Source: JBBQVS01 sp963792705 (GTDB taxonomy: Bacteria; Chloroflexota; Ktedonobacteria; Ktedonobacterales; Ktedonobacteraceae). From it: a stretch of 64,000 nucleotides of DNA. Position 1 is the stretch's first letter, and each line of letters opens with the position of its first letter. This document shows positions 1 to 8,736 of the stretch, piece after piece. The translations under genes and the position numbers were made by a program. Below the pieces are notes generated by a model, which had not been told where the DNA came from, did no database searches, and saw nothing but the letters and a program-made list of their open reading frames with translations. The stretch spans positions 62,001-126,000 of the forward strand of contig CAWBXD010000011.1 in NCBI GenBank assembly GCA_963792705.1, given 5' to 3'.

Positions 1-2845
1 AGCCAAGTCGCTTGCGCGCTAGCTTCTCTAGCAGAAGGCCAGAGACGTTGCCACCACCATTCCAGCGCACGTCAATCAGGAGCGCAGGATAGTCGTATTC
101 GGCGAGATAGCCACGGTGGAATTCAGCATAGCCTACACCTGACATGTTGGGCACATGGATATAACCTACCAGCCCCTTTGACACATTATGGACCGTGCGT
201 CGGTTGCTTTCAACCCATTCACGATAGCGAGTTGAACGTTCCTCTGACAGGGCTTCAACCGTGATGACACGCTTTTTGCCCTCGGCATCCTCAAGTGTTA
301 ACTGCACTTCGTTCCCAGCCTGATTGACAAGCAATTCTTGTGGATGTCGGGTTGCGCCGAGACGTTGCCCATTGATTGCTAGCACCGCGTCTCCCACGTT
401 GACGTTCAAACCAGGACTGGTAAGAGGCGAGGTCGCACGACTATCAGAAGGGTCGCCCTTTACAATATGCGCGATTCGATAGCGGTCGGCTTGCGCGTCG
501 TAGGCCCAATCGACGCCGAGGAAGCCCTGATGATAGTGCGGTCCGCGTCGATATTCACCCCCCATTTCATAGGCATGCGATGTACCAAGTTCACCTTGCA
601 ATTCCCAAAGCAGGTCTGACAATTCGGAGCGCGAACTGACACGCTCAAGCAGGGGAGCATATTGCGCGTAAATGGCATCCCAGTCTATGCCTGACATATC
701 TTCGGACCAAAATTGCTCGCGTTGCAAACGCCAAGCCTCGGCAAACATCTGTTTCCACTCCGCTGCAGGTTGCACAGACACCTTGACACGGCTCAAGTCG
801 AGCCAGCCATTCTCGCGGCTTGGCACCTTGTCATCCTCTGCTTTGGCTGGCTTCTCGCCAGCTTTGACGACACGCATACGCCTTCCTGAACGGTAGAGGA
901 GCGTTTTGTTATCACGAGAAACGTCAAAACTGCTTACGCCCGAAATGATACGTTCGGATTTATATTTCTCAAAGGTGTAGCAGTCAATTCCACCACGTGG
1001 TCCGTGCTCCTCAATATCGGGGTCCTCTATCGCTCCCTCAAGTGGATAGGAGAGAAACAATGCCTTACCCTTGATACCATGTATAGCATAATAGCGTCCT
1101 TCGCCAACGGGGAAAGGTAGAGCACGTTCGGTGATACCTTCGAGGTCAATGACGATAGCTTCACTTTTTTTGTCTGCTTTGTCTTTCTCGTCTTTCTCTT
1201 GGGAAGCATCTTCGGTGTGTACGTCAGTGTCTTTCTCGCTCGTTTCTGACTTGTCCTCGCTCTCCTCTTCGGTTTTCTTATCCTTCTCTTCAGGTGCTTT
1301 TGGCTCTGCGATGAACGGAGAGCGTAGTTCACGTTGCAATGTGATAGCATATGGTTTCACGCCACGCGGAAAACTGAGATCGAATTGCAGATTGTCATGT
1401 ACGGGATTGAACACGCGATACCCCAGGAAGTACAGGTATTTGCCTTCGGGGTCGAACGAGGGCTGGCTATCCACGAGAATAGGCTCCGTCACCTGATAGG
1501 TTCCACCACTTTCCAGGTCACATAGTTTGATTGCAGTCTTCTGTGCTGAAATTGGGAAACCATAGGCCAGCCAGCGGCCATCAGGAGACCACGAAACACC
1601 ATCTATACGGCTAAAATCGCTGCGTTCGACCACCTGTGATACATGAGCTTCGAGTGCGACCACGATGAGTTCGTTGCGATGATTGGTGATTGCGACAGCA
1701 TCGTCAACAGGTGAAACAATGAGGTTGACCACGCGTCCCAGGTCGAGTTCGGTGAGCAATTCGGGTTCCGTCGCCTCTTCTGGATTGAAAATCACGAGCG
1801 TCTCGCGTCCTGGTGCATCACATATGGCGACGCAACGTTTGCCATCGTTGAGCCATTCGAGGAAACGGTAGCGCACACCATCTTGCTCGCCGAGTTGTAG
1901 CACAGGTCCATCCCAGTTGCCCATTGTGAAGGCTTTGCCACGAGTGGTCAGCGCAAGCTGATAGCCTTTGGGATGTAAGGTATACGTGTCGAGATAGGTA
2001 GTGGCGGTGACAAACTTGCGGTTACGCTGTGTTCGCACACTTGGCAACGAGATGGAGAGTTGGCTCGTCTGCTCGGTGTGTGGGTCAAACAGGTAGAGTT
2101 CCGCACCCGCGTGATACACGAGACGTTGCCCATCGCTTGAGAGGTGACGTGCATAGAAGTCTTGTTGCTGCGTGTGCTGCCGAATATCTTCGCCTTGTGG
2201 CGTACAGGAGTAGATATTGCCCACACCGTCTTGGTCGGAGAGGAAGTAGATGCGCTCACCCACCCAGCACGGATTGACGACGTTGCCCTTGAGGTTGTGC
2301 AAGCGTTCAAAGGTGCCACTTGCGGTTGCATCACACCATAGATGACCGGCGGTGCCGCCACGATAGCGTTTCCAATGTGCAATCTCGTTGCCATTGCGCC
2401 CAAGCACAATGCCACCTTGGGGACCAAAGGAGATGGCATTTGCCATACCGTAGGGAAGCTGGCGTGGTAGACCGCCAGTTGGTTTTACAGCATAGATAAC
2501 ATCAAAACGAGGTGCGAACTGGCCTGCACTACTGGCGTAGAGGATTTCGGTGCCATCAGGCGACCAGCCAAGCACACGACAATTACCACCGAGAAAGGTC
2601 AAGCGTTGCGCGGGACCACCAAGCGCGGGCATGACATAGACCTCGCTGGGTCCCTCTTCGCGTCCAACAAAAGCGAGCAATTCTCCATTAGGTGAGAAAA
2701 ACGGATAGGTTGCCTCACCAACACCTGCAGTCAAACGTTCCGCGCGTCCACCCTCACTTGTGGTTAGCCAGAGATCATCTTCAGACACGAACACAATGCG
2801 GTCCTGATGAATATGTGGGAAACGGATGTAGCCTTGCGAGACCAT
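1..2845 (-). CDS. Tricorn-like S41 serine protease, C-terminus beyond window edge
   Basis: Tricorn-type proteases are cytoplasmic peptidases that trim oligopeptides. The ATG at 2845 is preceded by AAGGAG at about 8 nt. Residues ~1-510 hold PD40/beta-propeller repeats (FSPNGELLAF, GWSPDGTEIL). Residues ~515-565 are a highly charged Lys/Glu/Asp linker. Around residue 757 is GTSHAYEMGG, whose Ser-His pair matches the tricorn charge-relay site. A PDZ domain follows (~795-870, AVLAINGQ), then the S41 core (LIDVRWNGGGNVS). The reading frame is open to base 1, so about 948 residues are visible and the nucleophilic Ser and final Glu of the family lie outside. Read in frame by hand. Family assignment is strong; substrate is inferred from the family. 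Confidence 0.88.
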   Translation of the reverse strand, partial: MVSQGYIRFPHIHQDRIVFVSEDDLWLTTSEGGRAERLTAGVGEATYPFFSPNGELLAFVGREEGPSEVYVMPALGGPAQRLTFLGGNCRVLGWSPDGTEILYASSAGQFAPRFDVIYAVKPTGGLPRQLPYGMANAISFGPQGGIVLGRNGNEIAHWKRYRGGTAGHLWCDATASGTFERLHNLKGNVVNPCWVGERIYFLSDQDGVGNIYSCTPQGEDIRQHTQQQDFYARHLSSDGQRLVYHAGAELYLFDPHTEQTSQLSISLPSVRTQRNRKFVTATTYLDTYTLHPKGYQLALTTRGKAFTMGNWDGPVLQLGEQDGVRYRFLEWLNDGKRCVAICDAPGRETLVIFNPEEATEPELLTELDLGRVVNLIVSPVDDAVAITNHRNELIVVALEAHVSQVVERSDFSRIDGVSWSPDGRWLAYGFPISAQKTAIKLCDLESGGTYQVTEPILVDSQPSFDPEGKYLYFLGYRVFNPVHDNLQFDLSFPRGVKPYAITLQRELRSPFIAEPKAPEEKDKKTEEESEDKSETSEKDTDVHTEDASQEKDEKDKADKKSEAIVIDLEGITERALPFPVGEGRYYAIHGIKGKALFLSYPLEGAIEDPDIEEHGPRGGIDCYTFEKYKSERIISGVSSFDVSRDNKTLLYRSGRRMRVVKAGEKPAKAEDDKVPSRENGWLDLSRVKVSVQPAAEWKQMFAEAWRLQREQFWSEDMSGIDWDAIYAQYAPLLERVSSRSELSDLLWELQGELGTSHAYEMGGEYRRGPHYHQGFLGVDWAYDAQADRYRIAHIVKGDPSDSRATSPLTSPGLNVNVGDAVLAINGQRLGATRHPQELLVNQAGNEVQLTLEDAEGKKRVITVEALSEERSTRYREWVESNRRTVHNVSKGLVGYIHVPNMSGVGYAEFHRGYLAEYDYPALLIDVRWNGGGNVSGLLLEKLARKRLG

Positions 2846-3050
2846 AAATGATAACTCCTTATTTAAAGAGATGAGGTAGCAAGAAAGATAACGGATAGTA
2901 CGTCATTTTATGAGATACAAAAAGACGTGCCGATGGAAGAGATGTGTCTATATTTTGTCACAGGCTGTAGAGTATGGGCAAGTACGAGACGATTTATTGC
3001 GTCCGCGTCCTAATTGATCGTATTGGAGACACGGACGCAATATTGCTGAG

Positions 3051-3075
3051 GTAGGGACCGATTCATCGCGTCCTC
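3051..3075 (+). repeat. Single REP arm (GTAG type), degenerate surroundings
   Basis: One arm of the dispersed GTAG palindrome: GTAG foot, GGAC/GTCC outer stem, CGAT/ATCG inner stem. Degraded pieces of further arms (GGACGCAA, GCGTCC) lie at 2996-3045 and 3181-3190. It sits in the otherwise gene-free stretch 2846-3173. Confidence 0.6.
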
Positions 3076-3173
3076 GTCTCTATCAACTAATGTTAGATAA
3101 TTTTGACCAATTCGCCATCTTCTATCGACAATCATGGATGGCTCTTTCTTAGTTGTCAGCACAAGCGCAGTAA

Positions 3174-3521
3174 CATATAATGGACGCAATCACAGGTCGT
3201 GCATAAGAGCGTCATAAACAAGGTAATGTTCGGGTTATTCCAATTATATTAGAGCATATTTATGGGCAATTTGAGCTGTTCAAAAAATTACAGGCACTTC
3301 CAGTAGACGCAAGACCTATTGTATCGGCTAAGTGGCACAATCAGAACGAGGCTTTTGACGACGTAGCCGATGGTATCCGCAAAATAGTCGAGGAAATAAG
3401 ACAGTTAAAATACATCTTAATTGGTCATTCAAAGGCGGTGAGCAGTCTTGCTATTAGCCCTGATGGGCAAACTCTTGTGAGTGGTAGTCGCGATAAGACT
3501 GTCAGAATATGGAGCCTGTAG
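3174..3521 (+). pseudogene. Remnant of a TIR-domain/WD40 protein
   Basis: No start codon. The frame ending in TAG at 3519-3521 reads RVIPIILEHIYGQ, then LQALPVDARPI, then DEAFDDVADGIRK-like text (here NEAFDDVADGIRK), the conserved C-terminal part of bacterial TIR domains. It is followed by a single WD40 unit (LAISPDGQTLVSGSRDKT, then VRIWSL). An in-frame stop lies just upstream at 3198-3200, and before it the frame still resembles a TIR helix. TIR-WD40 fusions are common in large Chloroflexota and cyanobacterial genomes, often linked to defence or signalling. This copy keeps only the tail of the TIR domain and the first propeller blade and should be non-functional. Confidence 0.6.
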
Positions 3522-3537
3522 ACAAAGGCACTACGTC

Positions 3538-4236
3538 TTAGTCTACGGGCTGCATCGCTTGTTTTGCGGTTTCCGCATGGCCAGTTTGTACCTCTACTGT
3601 CCCAAGTCTAGTAATCAGCAAAAATCTCTTAATCAGGTAAAACCCAATTTCCACACATGGCCCGACCCCGAAGGCAAAGATAAGTGTTCCAATGCCGACG
3701 GTACCACCCAAAAAGAAGCCAACAACTAAGGCAGAGCATTCAATCAGGGCGCGAACGATGGCGATACGCGTTTTTGTGAGCGTGTGTAGGCGCATCATGA
3801 GGCCGTCGCGTGGTCCAGCGCCGAGACGAGGACTAATGTAGAGAGCGGTCCCGATTCCCGTGATGAAGACGCCGATGATATCTATGAGCAAGCGTACCAG
3901 CAGGGGCGCGGTACCGAAGTCGGGCAACCAGTTCCAGCGTAGTTGCAGGTCAACGAAGACGCCGATGAGGATCATATTGAGGATGGTGGCAACACCTGGA
4001 TAGGCACGTATCAGGAGACCCACAAGAATGACGATGGCACCAACCACAATATTAGCCTCTCCAAAGGTAAGTGGTGTGTGACGACTGATGCCGAGGTGGA
4101 GCACATCCCAAGGTCCCAGCCCTACATCTGAACGATAGGTAAAGACGGTGCCAGTAGCAAAGAGAAAGAGGCCAGCGATACAGATGAGCAGCCTTACGAT
4201 ATAGTTTCGCAGATAACGAGCGGTGGGAACGTGCAT
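3538..4236 (-). CDS. YczE/YyaS/YitT-family integral membrane protein
   Basis: A 232-residue protein with about five hydrophobic segments. Family hallmarks are GLGPWDVLHLGIS (~38-50) and the second-half counterpart LGAGPRDGLMMRL (~137-149), a repeated Gly-Pro-x-Asp motif typical of YczE-like proteins. The function of the family is poorly defined; YczE itself affects non-ribosomal peptide/lipopeptide output in Bacillus. The start ATG at 4236 follows AAGGAC. The gene ends 16 bases after the TIR-WD40 remnant on the other strand, with which it converges. Family call is good, physiological role unknown. Confidence 0.75.
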   Translation of the reverse strand: MHVPTARYLRNYIVRLLICIAGLFLFATGTVFTYRSDVGLGPWDVLHLGISRHTPLTFGEANIVVGAIVILVGLLIRAYPGVATILNMILIGVFVDLQLRWNWLPDFGTAPLLVRLLIDIIGVFITGIGTALYISPRLGAGPRDGLMMRLHTLTKTRIAIVRALIECSALVVGFFLGGTVGIGTLIFAFGVGPCVEIGFYLIKRFLLITRLGTVEVQTGHAETAKQAMQPVD

Positions 4237-4325
4237 GGAAAGGTGTCCTTTTTGTTTTTAGTATACGGGGTGATGATGGTTTGAGGAACAGCCAATCGAG
4301 TGGAATATGTAAAGGCAATAAGAAA

Positions 4326-4616
4326 CTATGCTCCATCGGTTTCGGCAGGGTCTACGCCGGGCACATCCCGTTCCCACCAGGGGGTGCCGCGCTCCCCTAG
4401 AGCAACTTTGGCTCGATGCACACGTTGACGTGCGTCGGCTTCTAGCGCAGAGTCTTTCATACGATGGGCTTGGACGATATCGCGTCTGGCTCGCATCAGG
4501 TCATTGACGAGTTTTTGGCGCGTCTGCTCGTCAAGGCGTGGGTCGGTTGTACGCCAACGTCTCCCATCGACAATGAAGTAGTGTCCATCGTCGGTGTACT
4601 CTATTTTTTTCTTCAT
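4326..4616 (-). CDS. Small charged protein of the family often labelled 'biopolymer transporter Tol'
   Basis: A 96-residue soluble protein starting MKKKIEYTDDGHYFIVDGRR and continuing RWRTTDPRL; the C-terminal half is Arg/Ala-rich (RARRDIVQAHR) and ends in GERGTPWWERDV. I recognise this layout from actinobacterial and Chloroflexota small proteins carrying the misleading name 'biopolymer transporter Tol'; no Tol function is supported. The frame is open further upstream to 4784, but the start chosen at 4616 follows AGGTAGAGGA and matches the usual N-terminus. It is divergent from the membrane protein gene at 4812. Function unknown. Confidence 0.65.
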   Translation of the reverse strand: MKKKIEYTDDGHYFIVDGRRWRTTDPRLDEQTRQKLVNDLMRARRDIVQAHRMKDSALEADARQRVHRAKVALGERGTPWWERDVPGVDPAETDGA

Positions 4617-4811
4617 TCCTCTACCTACTTGGTTGTTTACAAAACATTCTTTTGTATCATACACGATATAAGCGCAACACAGAGAATCATTCAACTTTTT
4701 CGACGAAGAAGATTTTGTAACAATCCTTCTCCCATAATCGTGATTTCTTGAGAAGATCATGCTATGGACAATATGTATCATCATCTACATAAAAAGCGAG
4801 AAGGAGAAGTT

Positions 4812-5225
4812 ATGAATAAACCTATTCCAACAAATGTACATGGAGTGCTTGATTACCTTTCCGTACCAGCATTATTAGCACTGCCGAGGTTATTGAAGTG
4901 GAATAAGCGAGTTACGGCACTTACAACGGGTATTGCACTTGGCACACTAGGTGCCAGTTTGATGACGCGTTACGAACTGGGCATTTTCAAGATTATACCA
5001 ATGACTGGACACCTTGTACTGGATGCAACGAATGGAACGATGTTGGCTGCTGCCCCCTTTGTGTTACTCACGAAGTGGGAGCGTAACGCGACGGTGACAA
5101 GTGTGCTTGTTGGGTTTGGCGCATTTGAGATTACGGCTGCCCTTCTCACACAGACACAACCCTCAATGAAGTATAAGGCGAAGGAAAGCGTAGATCGACT
5201 GCGCGATTTAGTAACGAGCAAGTAG
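4812..5225 (+). CDS. Conserved four-helix membrane protein, unknown function
   Basis: A 137-residue protein starting MNKPIPTNVHGVLDYLSVPA, with hydrophobic segments near residues 14-27, 36-50, 66-85 and 92-108. The HGVLDY and TRYELGIFK motifs recall a family of small bacterial membrane proteins without a named role. The ATG at 4812 was chosen over the in-frame one at 4764 because GAGAAGGAGAA lies just upstream. It ends in TAG 15 bases before a long perfect palindrome. It is probably transcribed alone. I cannot assign a function. Confidence 0.65.
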   Translation: MNKPIPTNVHGVLDYLSVPALLALPRLLKWNKRVTALTTGIALGTLGASLMTRYELGIFKIIPMTGHLVLDATNGTMLAAAPFVLLTKWERNATVTSVLVGFGAFEITAALLTQTQPSMKYKAKESVDRLRDLVTSK

Positions 5226-5240
5226 AAATTCGATTTCTTT

Positions 5241-5298
5241 CAATAGAATAAGGGAAGGAATTTTGTGTATGCACAAAATTCCTTCCCTTATTCTATTG
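5241..5298. terminator. 27-bp perfect palindrome downstream of the 4812-5225 gene
   Basis: Arms 5241-5267 and 5272-5298 are perfectly complementary with the loop TATG. It begins 15 bases after a stop codon and is the first of a set of long gene-end palindromes in this window. There is no clear U-tract, so termination is inferred from position. Confidence 0.6.
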
Positions 5299-5517
5299 AG
5301 TTCTGTAATAGTTATCATAGAAGATTAGACATTAAATTCCAATTAATTCCACACATTTCTTTGTATTTTGTACCCAATTGAGAATGATAAAGCGTGTTAC
5401 GATTGCTGGATATCCACCTATCTATATACATAACCCCTCTATTCTCGACGCCATAGATATTTGCATATTCAAGCAACTAAAGAATGACAACATCATGTAA
5501 AAATGGGATGATTACTT

Positions 5518-7308
5518 ATGGCACAAACAAAAACATCAGTTTATCGCTCTCCTGTAGGTGAGTCCACCGTTTCTCAGTCACAACGAACGCAACATCTTCG
5601 GGTAGTATCACGATTGTTACCATTTATAGTATTGTTTTGCATAACCTGTGCAACACTCTTCATTAACGCAATACTTCCCTTACGCGGTCTCTGGTTTTAT
5701 ACTTCGCTCGTATCACAGATTGGTGCATGGACACTTTTCCCAACGCATTTCCTCTTTCCGCATCTGCAAATTATTATTGGTCAGACGAGATCACATATGC
5801 CAATAGCATTGAGTACGACCTGGAAGGAAACTGGCCTACTACTGGTTGCCTTCACGCTCATATTTTTGCTCTACTTATTGGCTGTGTATATTCTTCCATC
5901 GCGTATATCGCGACGCTATATTCTGCTTTCGACTCTTCTGCTGGGTTTTATACTTGTTTTCTGTCCAATAGTGACTTCACAAGATGTGTTTTCGTACATT
6001 GCCTACGCGCGCATGGAAGTTCTTTATCATCTTAATCCTCTAACCACCGTTCCGGCGCAGCTTCGCCACGATCCGGTTTATCCCAACATCTTCTGGGTCA
6101 ATCAGCCTTCCATCTATGGACCTGTTTGGACACTTCTTGCAAGTGCGTTACAGTGGGTCTCGCTCCTTGTCTTTGGAGCAAGAGCTATCCTACCTATGGT
6201 TCTGTTTATGCGTCTCATTAGTCTTGCTTTCCATCTAGCTTCAGTACAATTGGTGTGGGCAATTATTGGTCAACTGCAGCATATCAATGGATACTCCTCG
6301 GAACAAGCGCGGACGCAACGCACACGGGCAACACTCGCTTTTGCCTGGAATCCCTTGTTGCTTTTTGAGGCTTGTGTCAATGCACATACAGACACCACGG
6401 TACTCTTCTTACTGCTACTCGCGCTCTGGTTTCTGCTGTCAAGTCCTCAAAAAGCGCGCTCTACCTATCTAGGTGCCGTTTTTTTTGCGCTAGCAATCTG
6501 CCTCAAAATAAATTATGTGTTGCTGCTACCAGGCTTCTTGCTCTTCTTGTGGGCGCAACATCCGCAGAGTTCCTGGCTGAGGCGTACTAGAGAGGTCGCT
6601 GTAGCGGGTAGCATCTTTGTTGTAATTTGTGTTTTGCTCTATCTACCTTTTTGGGGTCATGGGGAAATTGTTCATGTCGTCCAGGTCAATCCTAATACGG
6701 CTCATGACGCAAACAGTTTGTATGAATTTTTCATGTACCTCTATGCAGGAAGAACAGGTGCTTACATTGCTCCTTCTACCAGAATAGTAGGTTCTCCAAT
6801 AGAGTATCTCACTCATACGAGTAGTTACGTTCTCTTTCTCCTGGTATATGGAGCACTGTGTCTCCGTGCCTTTTTTGTATCGAAAACGATCAACACCCCG
6901 TCGGGTTTACTGCGCTGGCTGGCACTAGCATGGTTGTCCTACTGTCTGCTTGGCTCACCATGGTTCTGGCCCTGGTATATCACGACTTTCTTTGGTTTGT
7001 TTGCCCTCATCGAAGCCGATGGAGCGGAAAGAGATGTATGGTTCGGCATCTCGCATATATCGCTTACAGTGCGTGTCCTTGCGTTTACGATGGTCAGCGT
7101 CTATTGTCTTTATACATGGGCACCTCACCTCGTTGTTATTCACCACGTGTTTCATGCTCAGGCGATGTACCTTCGCGGCTTATGGGTATGGTTCCTGGCG
7201 TTCGTTGTCCTTTTCACAAGTCTTATGATAAAGATTGTTATGCAGAGAAAAAGCTTCTTTTGGCAACACAGTCGGTCTATTGTCCATGTATCAATCCCTC
7301 ACCACTAA
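5518..7308 (+). CDS. GT-C-type polytopic glycosyltransferase (MptB/GT87-like)
   Basis: A 596-residue integral membrane protein with about 12-13 hydrophobic helices. The first periplasmic loop carries SQDVFSYIAYARM, and further on come QPSIYGPVW (~198-206) and AWNPLLLFEACVNAHTD (~276-292). These combinations occur in polyprenyl-phosphate-mannose-dependent alpha-mannosyltransferases (MptB) and GT87 enzymes, which extend lipid-linked or cell-envelope glycans outside the membrane. The start ATG at 5518 has only a weak GGGATGA ribosome site. It stands alone, with gene-poor flanks. Donor and acceptor are not deducible. The class call is firm, the exact family moderate. Confidence 0.72.
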   Translation: MAQTKTSVYRSPVGESTVSQSQRTQHLRVVSRLLPFIVLFCITCATLFINAILPLRGLWFYTSLVSQIGAWTLFPTHFLFPHLQIIIGQTRSHMPIALSTTWKETGLLLVAFTLIFLLYLLAVYILPSRISRRYILLSTLLLGFILVFCPIVTSQDVFSYIAYARMEVLYHLNPLTTVPAQLRHDPVYPNIFWVNQPSIYGPVWTLLASALQWVSLLVFGARAILPMVLFMRLISLAFHLASVQLVWAIIGQLQHINGYSSEQARTQRTRATLAFAWNPLLLFEACVNAHTDTTVLFLLLLALWFLLSSPQKARSTYLGAVFFALAICLKINYVLLLPGFLLFLWAQHPQSSWLRRTREVAVAGSIFVVICVLLYLPFWGHGEIVHVVQVNPNTAHDANSLYEFFMYLYAGRTGAYIAPSTRIVGSPIEYLTHTSSYVLFLLVYGALCLRAFFVSKTINTPSGLLRWLALAWLSYCLLGSPWFWPWYITTFFGLFALIEADGAERDVWFGISHISLTVRVLAFTMVSVYCLYTWAPHLVVIHHVFHAQAMYLRGLWVWFLAFVVLFTSLMIKIVMQRKSFFWQHSRSIVHVSIPHH

Positions 7309-7614
7309 TCGTGTTTTTCTAGGCCGCCATACAGATCAATAAGGTATGTACAAAAGAGAATGTGCATAAAATCAATCTCTACATCACGAGGCAGACGGCG
7401 AGAGCTATTGTCAGCACGATGTATATTCTTTACGCTCACTCTCTTTCTTCTAGTCCTTGTAATGAGCCATTAAGAATGATATTCTTTTTATGGAAGAAAG
7501 CTGTGTGGACTTTTTGTTTCTATCGGCTATTCTTGTCTACTGTAAAACCTAGTACAGTCAACGAAGATTCTTACTGATGAGTAAAGTCTCCTCAACTAGT
7601 TCCGAGGGCAAAGC
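7309..7614. other. Intergenic stretch, no gene supported
   Basis: 306 bases. A weak hairpin AAGAAT-gat-ATTCTT with following Ts lies near 7472-7490. A 71-codon open frame (7362-7577) lacks a ribosome site and recognisable sequence and was not called. Confidence 0.5.
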
Positions 7615-8391
7615 ATGGTAAATGCGCTAATCTTTGATTGTGATGGCGTGCTTGCAGACACAGAGCAGTTTGGGCACCTGCCAGCGTTTAATCAGACCTT
7701 CAAGGAGTTTGGTCTACCAGTTCAGTGGTCGGATGAAGAGTACGCGGAGAAGGTCAAAATCGGTGGGGGGAAGGAACGTATGGCGAGCCTGCTCACCGAT
7801 GATTTTGTTCGACAAGCTCATCTTCCCACCGATTCTGAAGGGCAGAAGAGAGTGCTCGCAGACTGGCACAAGCGTAAGACGGCTATTTACAAAGAGATTG
7901 TCGCCTCGGGTCGTTTGCCCGGTCGTCCAGGTATTGCTCGCATCACGAGTGAAGCACTTGCAAACAACTGGAAGCTCGCGGTCGCGTCAACCTCAGCCGA
8001 AGAGTCGGTACGCGCTATCTTAGAATATGCAGTCGGGCTGGAACACGCAGCACACTTTGAGGTGTTCGCTGGAGATATTGTCCCAAAGAAGAAACCCTCA
8101 CCGGACGTCTACCAGCTCGCATTGGAACGGTTGAACACCGGACCACAGGAGACGCTTGTTATCGAAGATTCTCGCAACGGTCTTTTGGCAGCTATCGGAG
8201 CTGGCCTACGTTGCCTCGTGACCGTGAGCAGTTACACAGAACACGAAGATATGCACGAGGCGATACTGGTTATTTCAGACCTTGGAGAGCTGGACAAGCC
8301 AATGCACGTCATTGCCAATCGAGGACAAGCTCATCCAAGTTCCTACGTTACCTTGAACGATCTCAAAGCATGTCTTTTGCCTTTGGGCTAA
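7615..8391 (+). CDS. HAD-superfamily phosphatase, CbbY-like
   Basis: A 258-residue HAD hydrolase. Motif I is FDCDGVLADTE (residues 7-17; Asp8 nucleophile and Asp10). Motif II Ser lies in AVASTS. Motif III Lys is in KKKPSPDVY. Motif IV is VIEDSRNGL. The cap carries IGGGKERM, a signature of CbbY proteins, which hydrolyse sugar bisphosphates such as xylulose-1,5-bisphosphate made by Rubisco misfire; no Rubisco gene is in view, so the substrate is open. The ATG at 7615 follows GAGGGC at 6 nt. A plus-strand terminator follows at 8568. Confidence 0.85.
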   Translation: MVNALIFDCDGVLADTEQFGHLPAFNQTFKEFGLPVQWSDEEYAEKVKIGGGKERMASLLTDDFVRQAHLPTDSEGQKRVLADWHKRKTAIYKEIVASGRLPGRPGIARITSEALANNWKLAVASTSAEESVRAILEYAVGLEHAAHFEVFAGDIVPKKKPSPDVYQLALERLNTGPQETLVIEDSRNGLLAAIGAGLRCLVTVSSYTEHEDMHEAILVISDLGELDKPMHVIANRGQAHPSSYVTLNDLKACLLPLG

Positions 8392-8736
8392 CGCTTCGCG
8401 AATTTCAGTTTCCCTTGACTATTCTTTTTCACTGCTTATACTCAAAATATGATTACTCAACTACCGAGTAATGATGCTGTTAAGTACCAGAATGATTTTA
8501 CGTCTGATGGGCGTGGCTATAGCAACTGAGAAGACTCCTATGTGGAGCGCGAAAAATTCTTAATCAGGCACCTATCATCGCATTATGTCGGGTACAATGC
8601 GGTGGTAGGTGCTTTTACTTACGCTGTACCTTTTTGTCTATTTGTGACCTATTTCATAGGCAAACTTATTAGACTGTAGTATTATACAAGAAATTAATGC
8701 TATTTCTGTATACTCGCGTCTATAAGGATTGTACGC
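8392..8736. other. Intergenic stretch between the phosphatase and kinase genes
   Basis: 345 bases holding the terminator at 8568-8617 and presumably the promoter and leader of the kinase gene. No coding frame with support was seen. Confidence 0.4.
8568..8617 (+). terminator. Rho-independent terminator of the CbbY-like gene
   Basis: A 17-bp stem (8568-8584 with 8596-8612) followed by TTTTA. Two positions pair as G-U only when read as plus-strand RNA; on the other strand they would be A-C clashes. This assigns the hairpin to plus-strand transcription. Confidence 0.7.

Noticed and set aside
1131..1496. Ser-rich plus-strand frame
   Set aside because: Antisense of the charged linker of the tricorn-like protease, which explains the Ser/Phe bias.
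7362..7577. 71-codon plus-strand frame
   Set aside because: No ribosome site and no recognisable protein features; lies in an AT-rich intergenic region.
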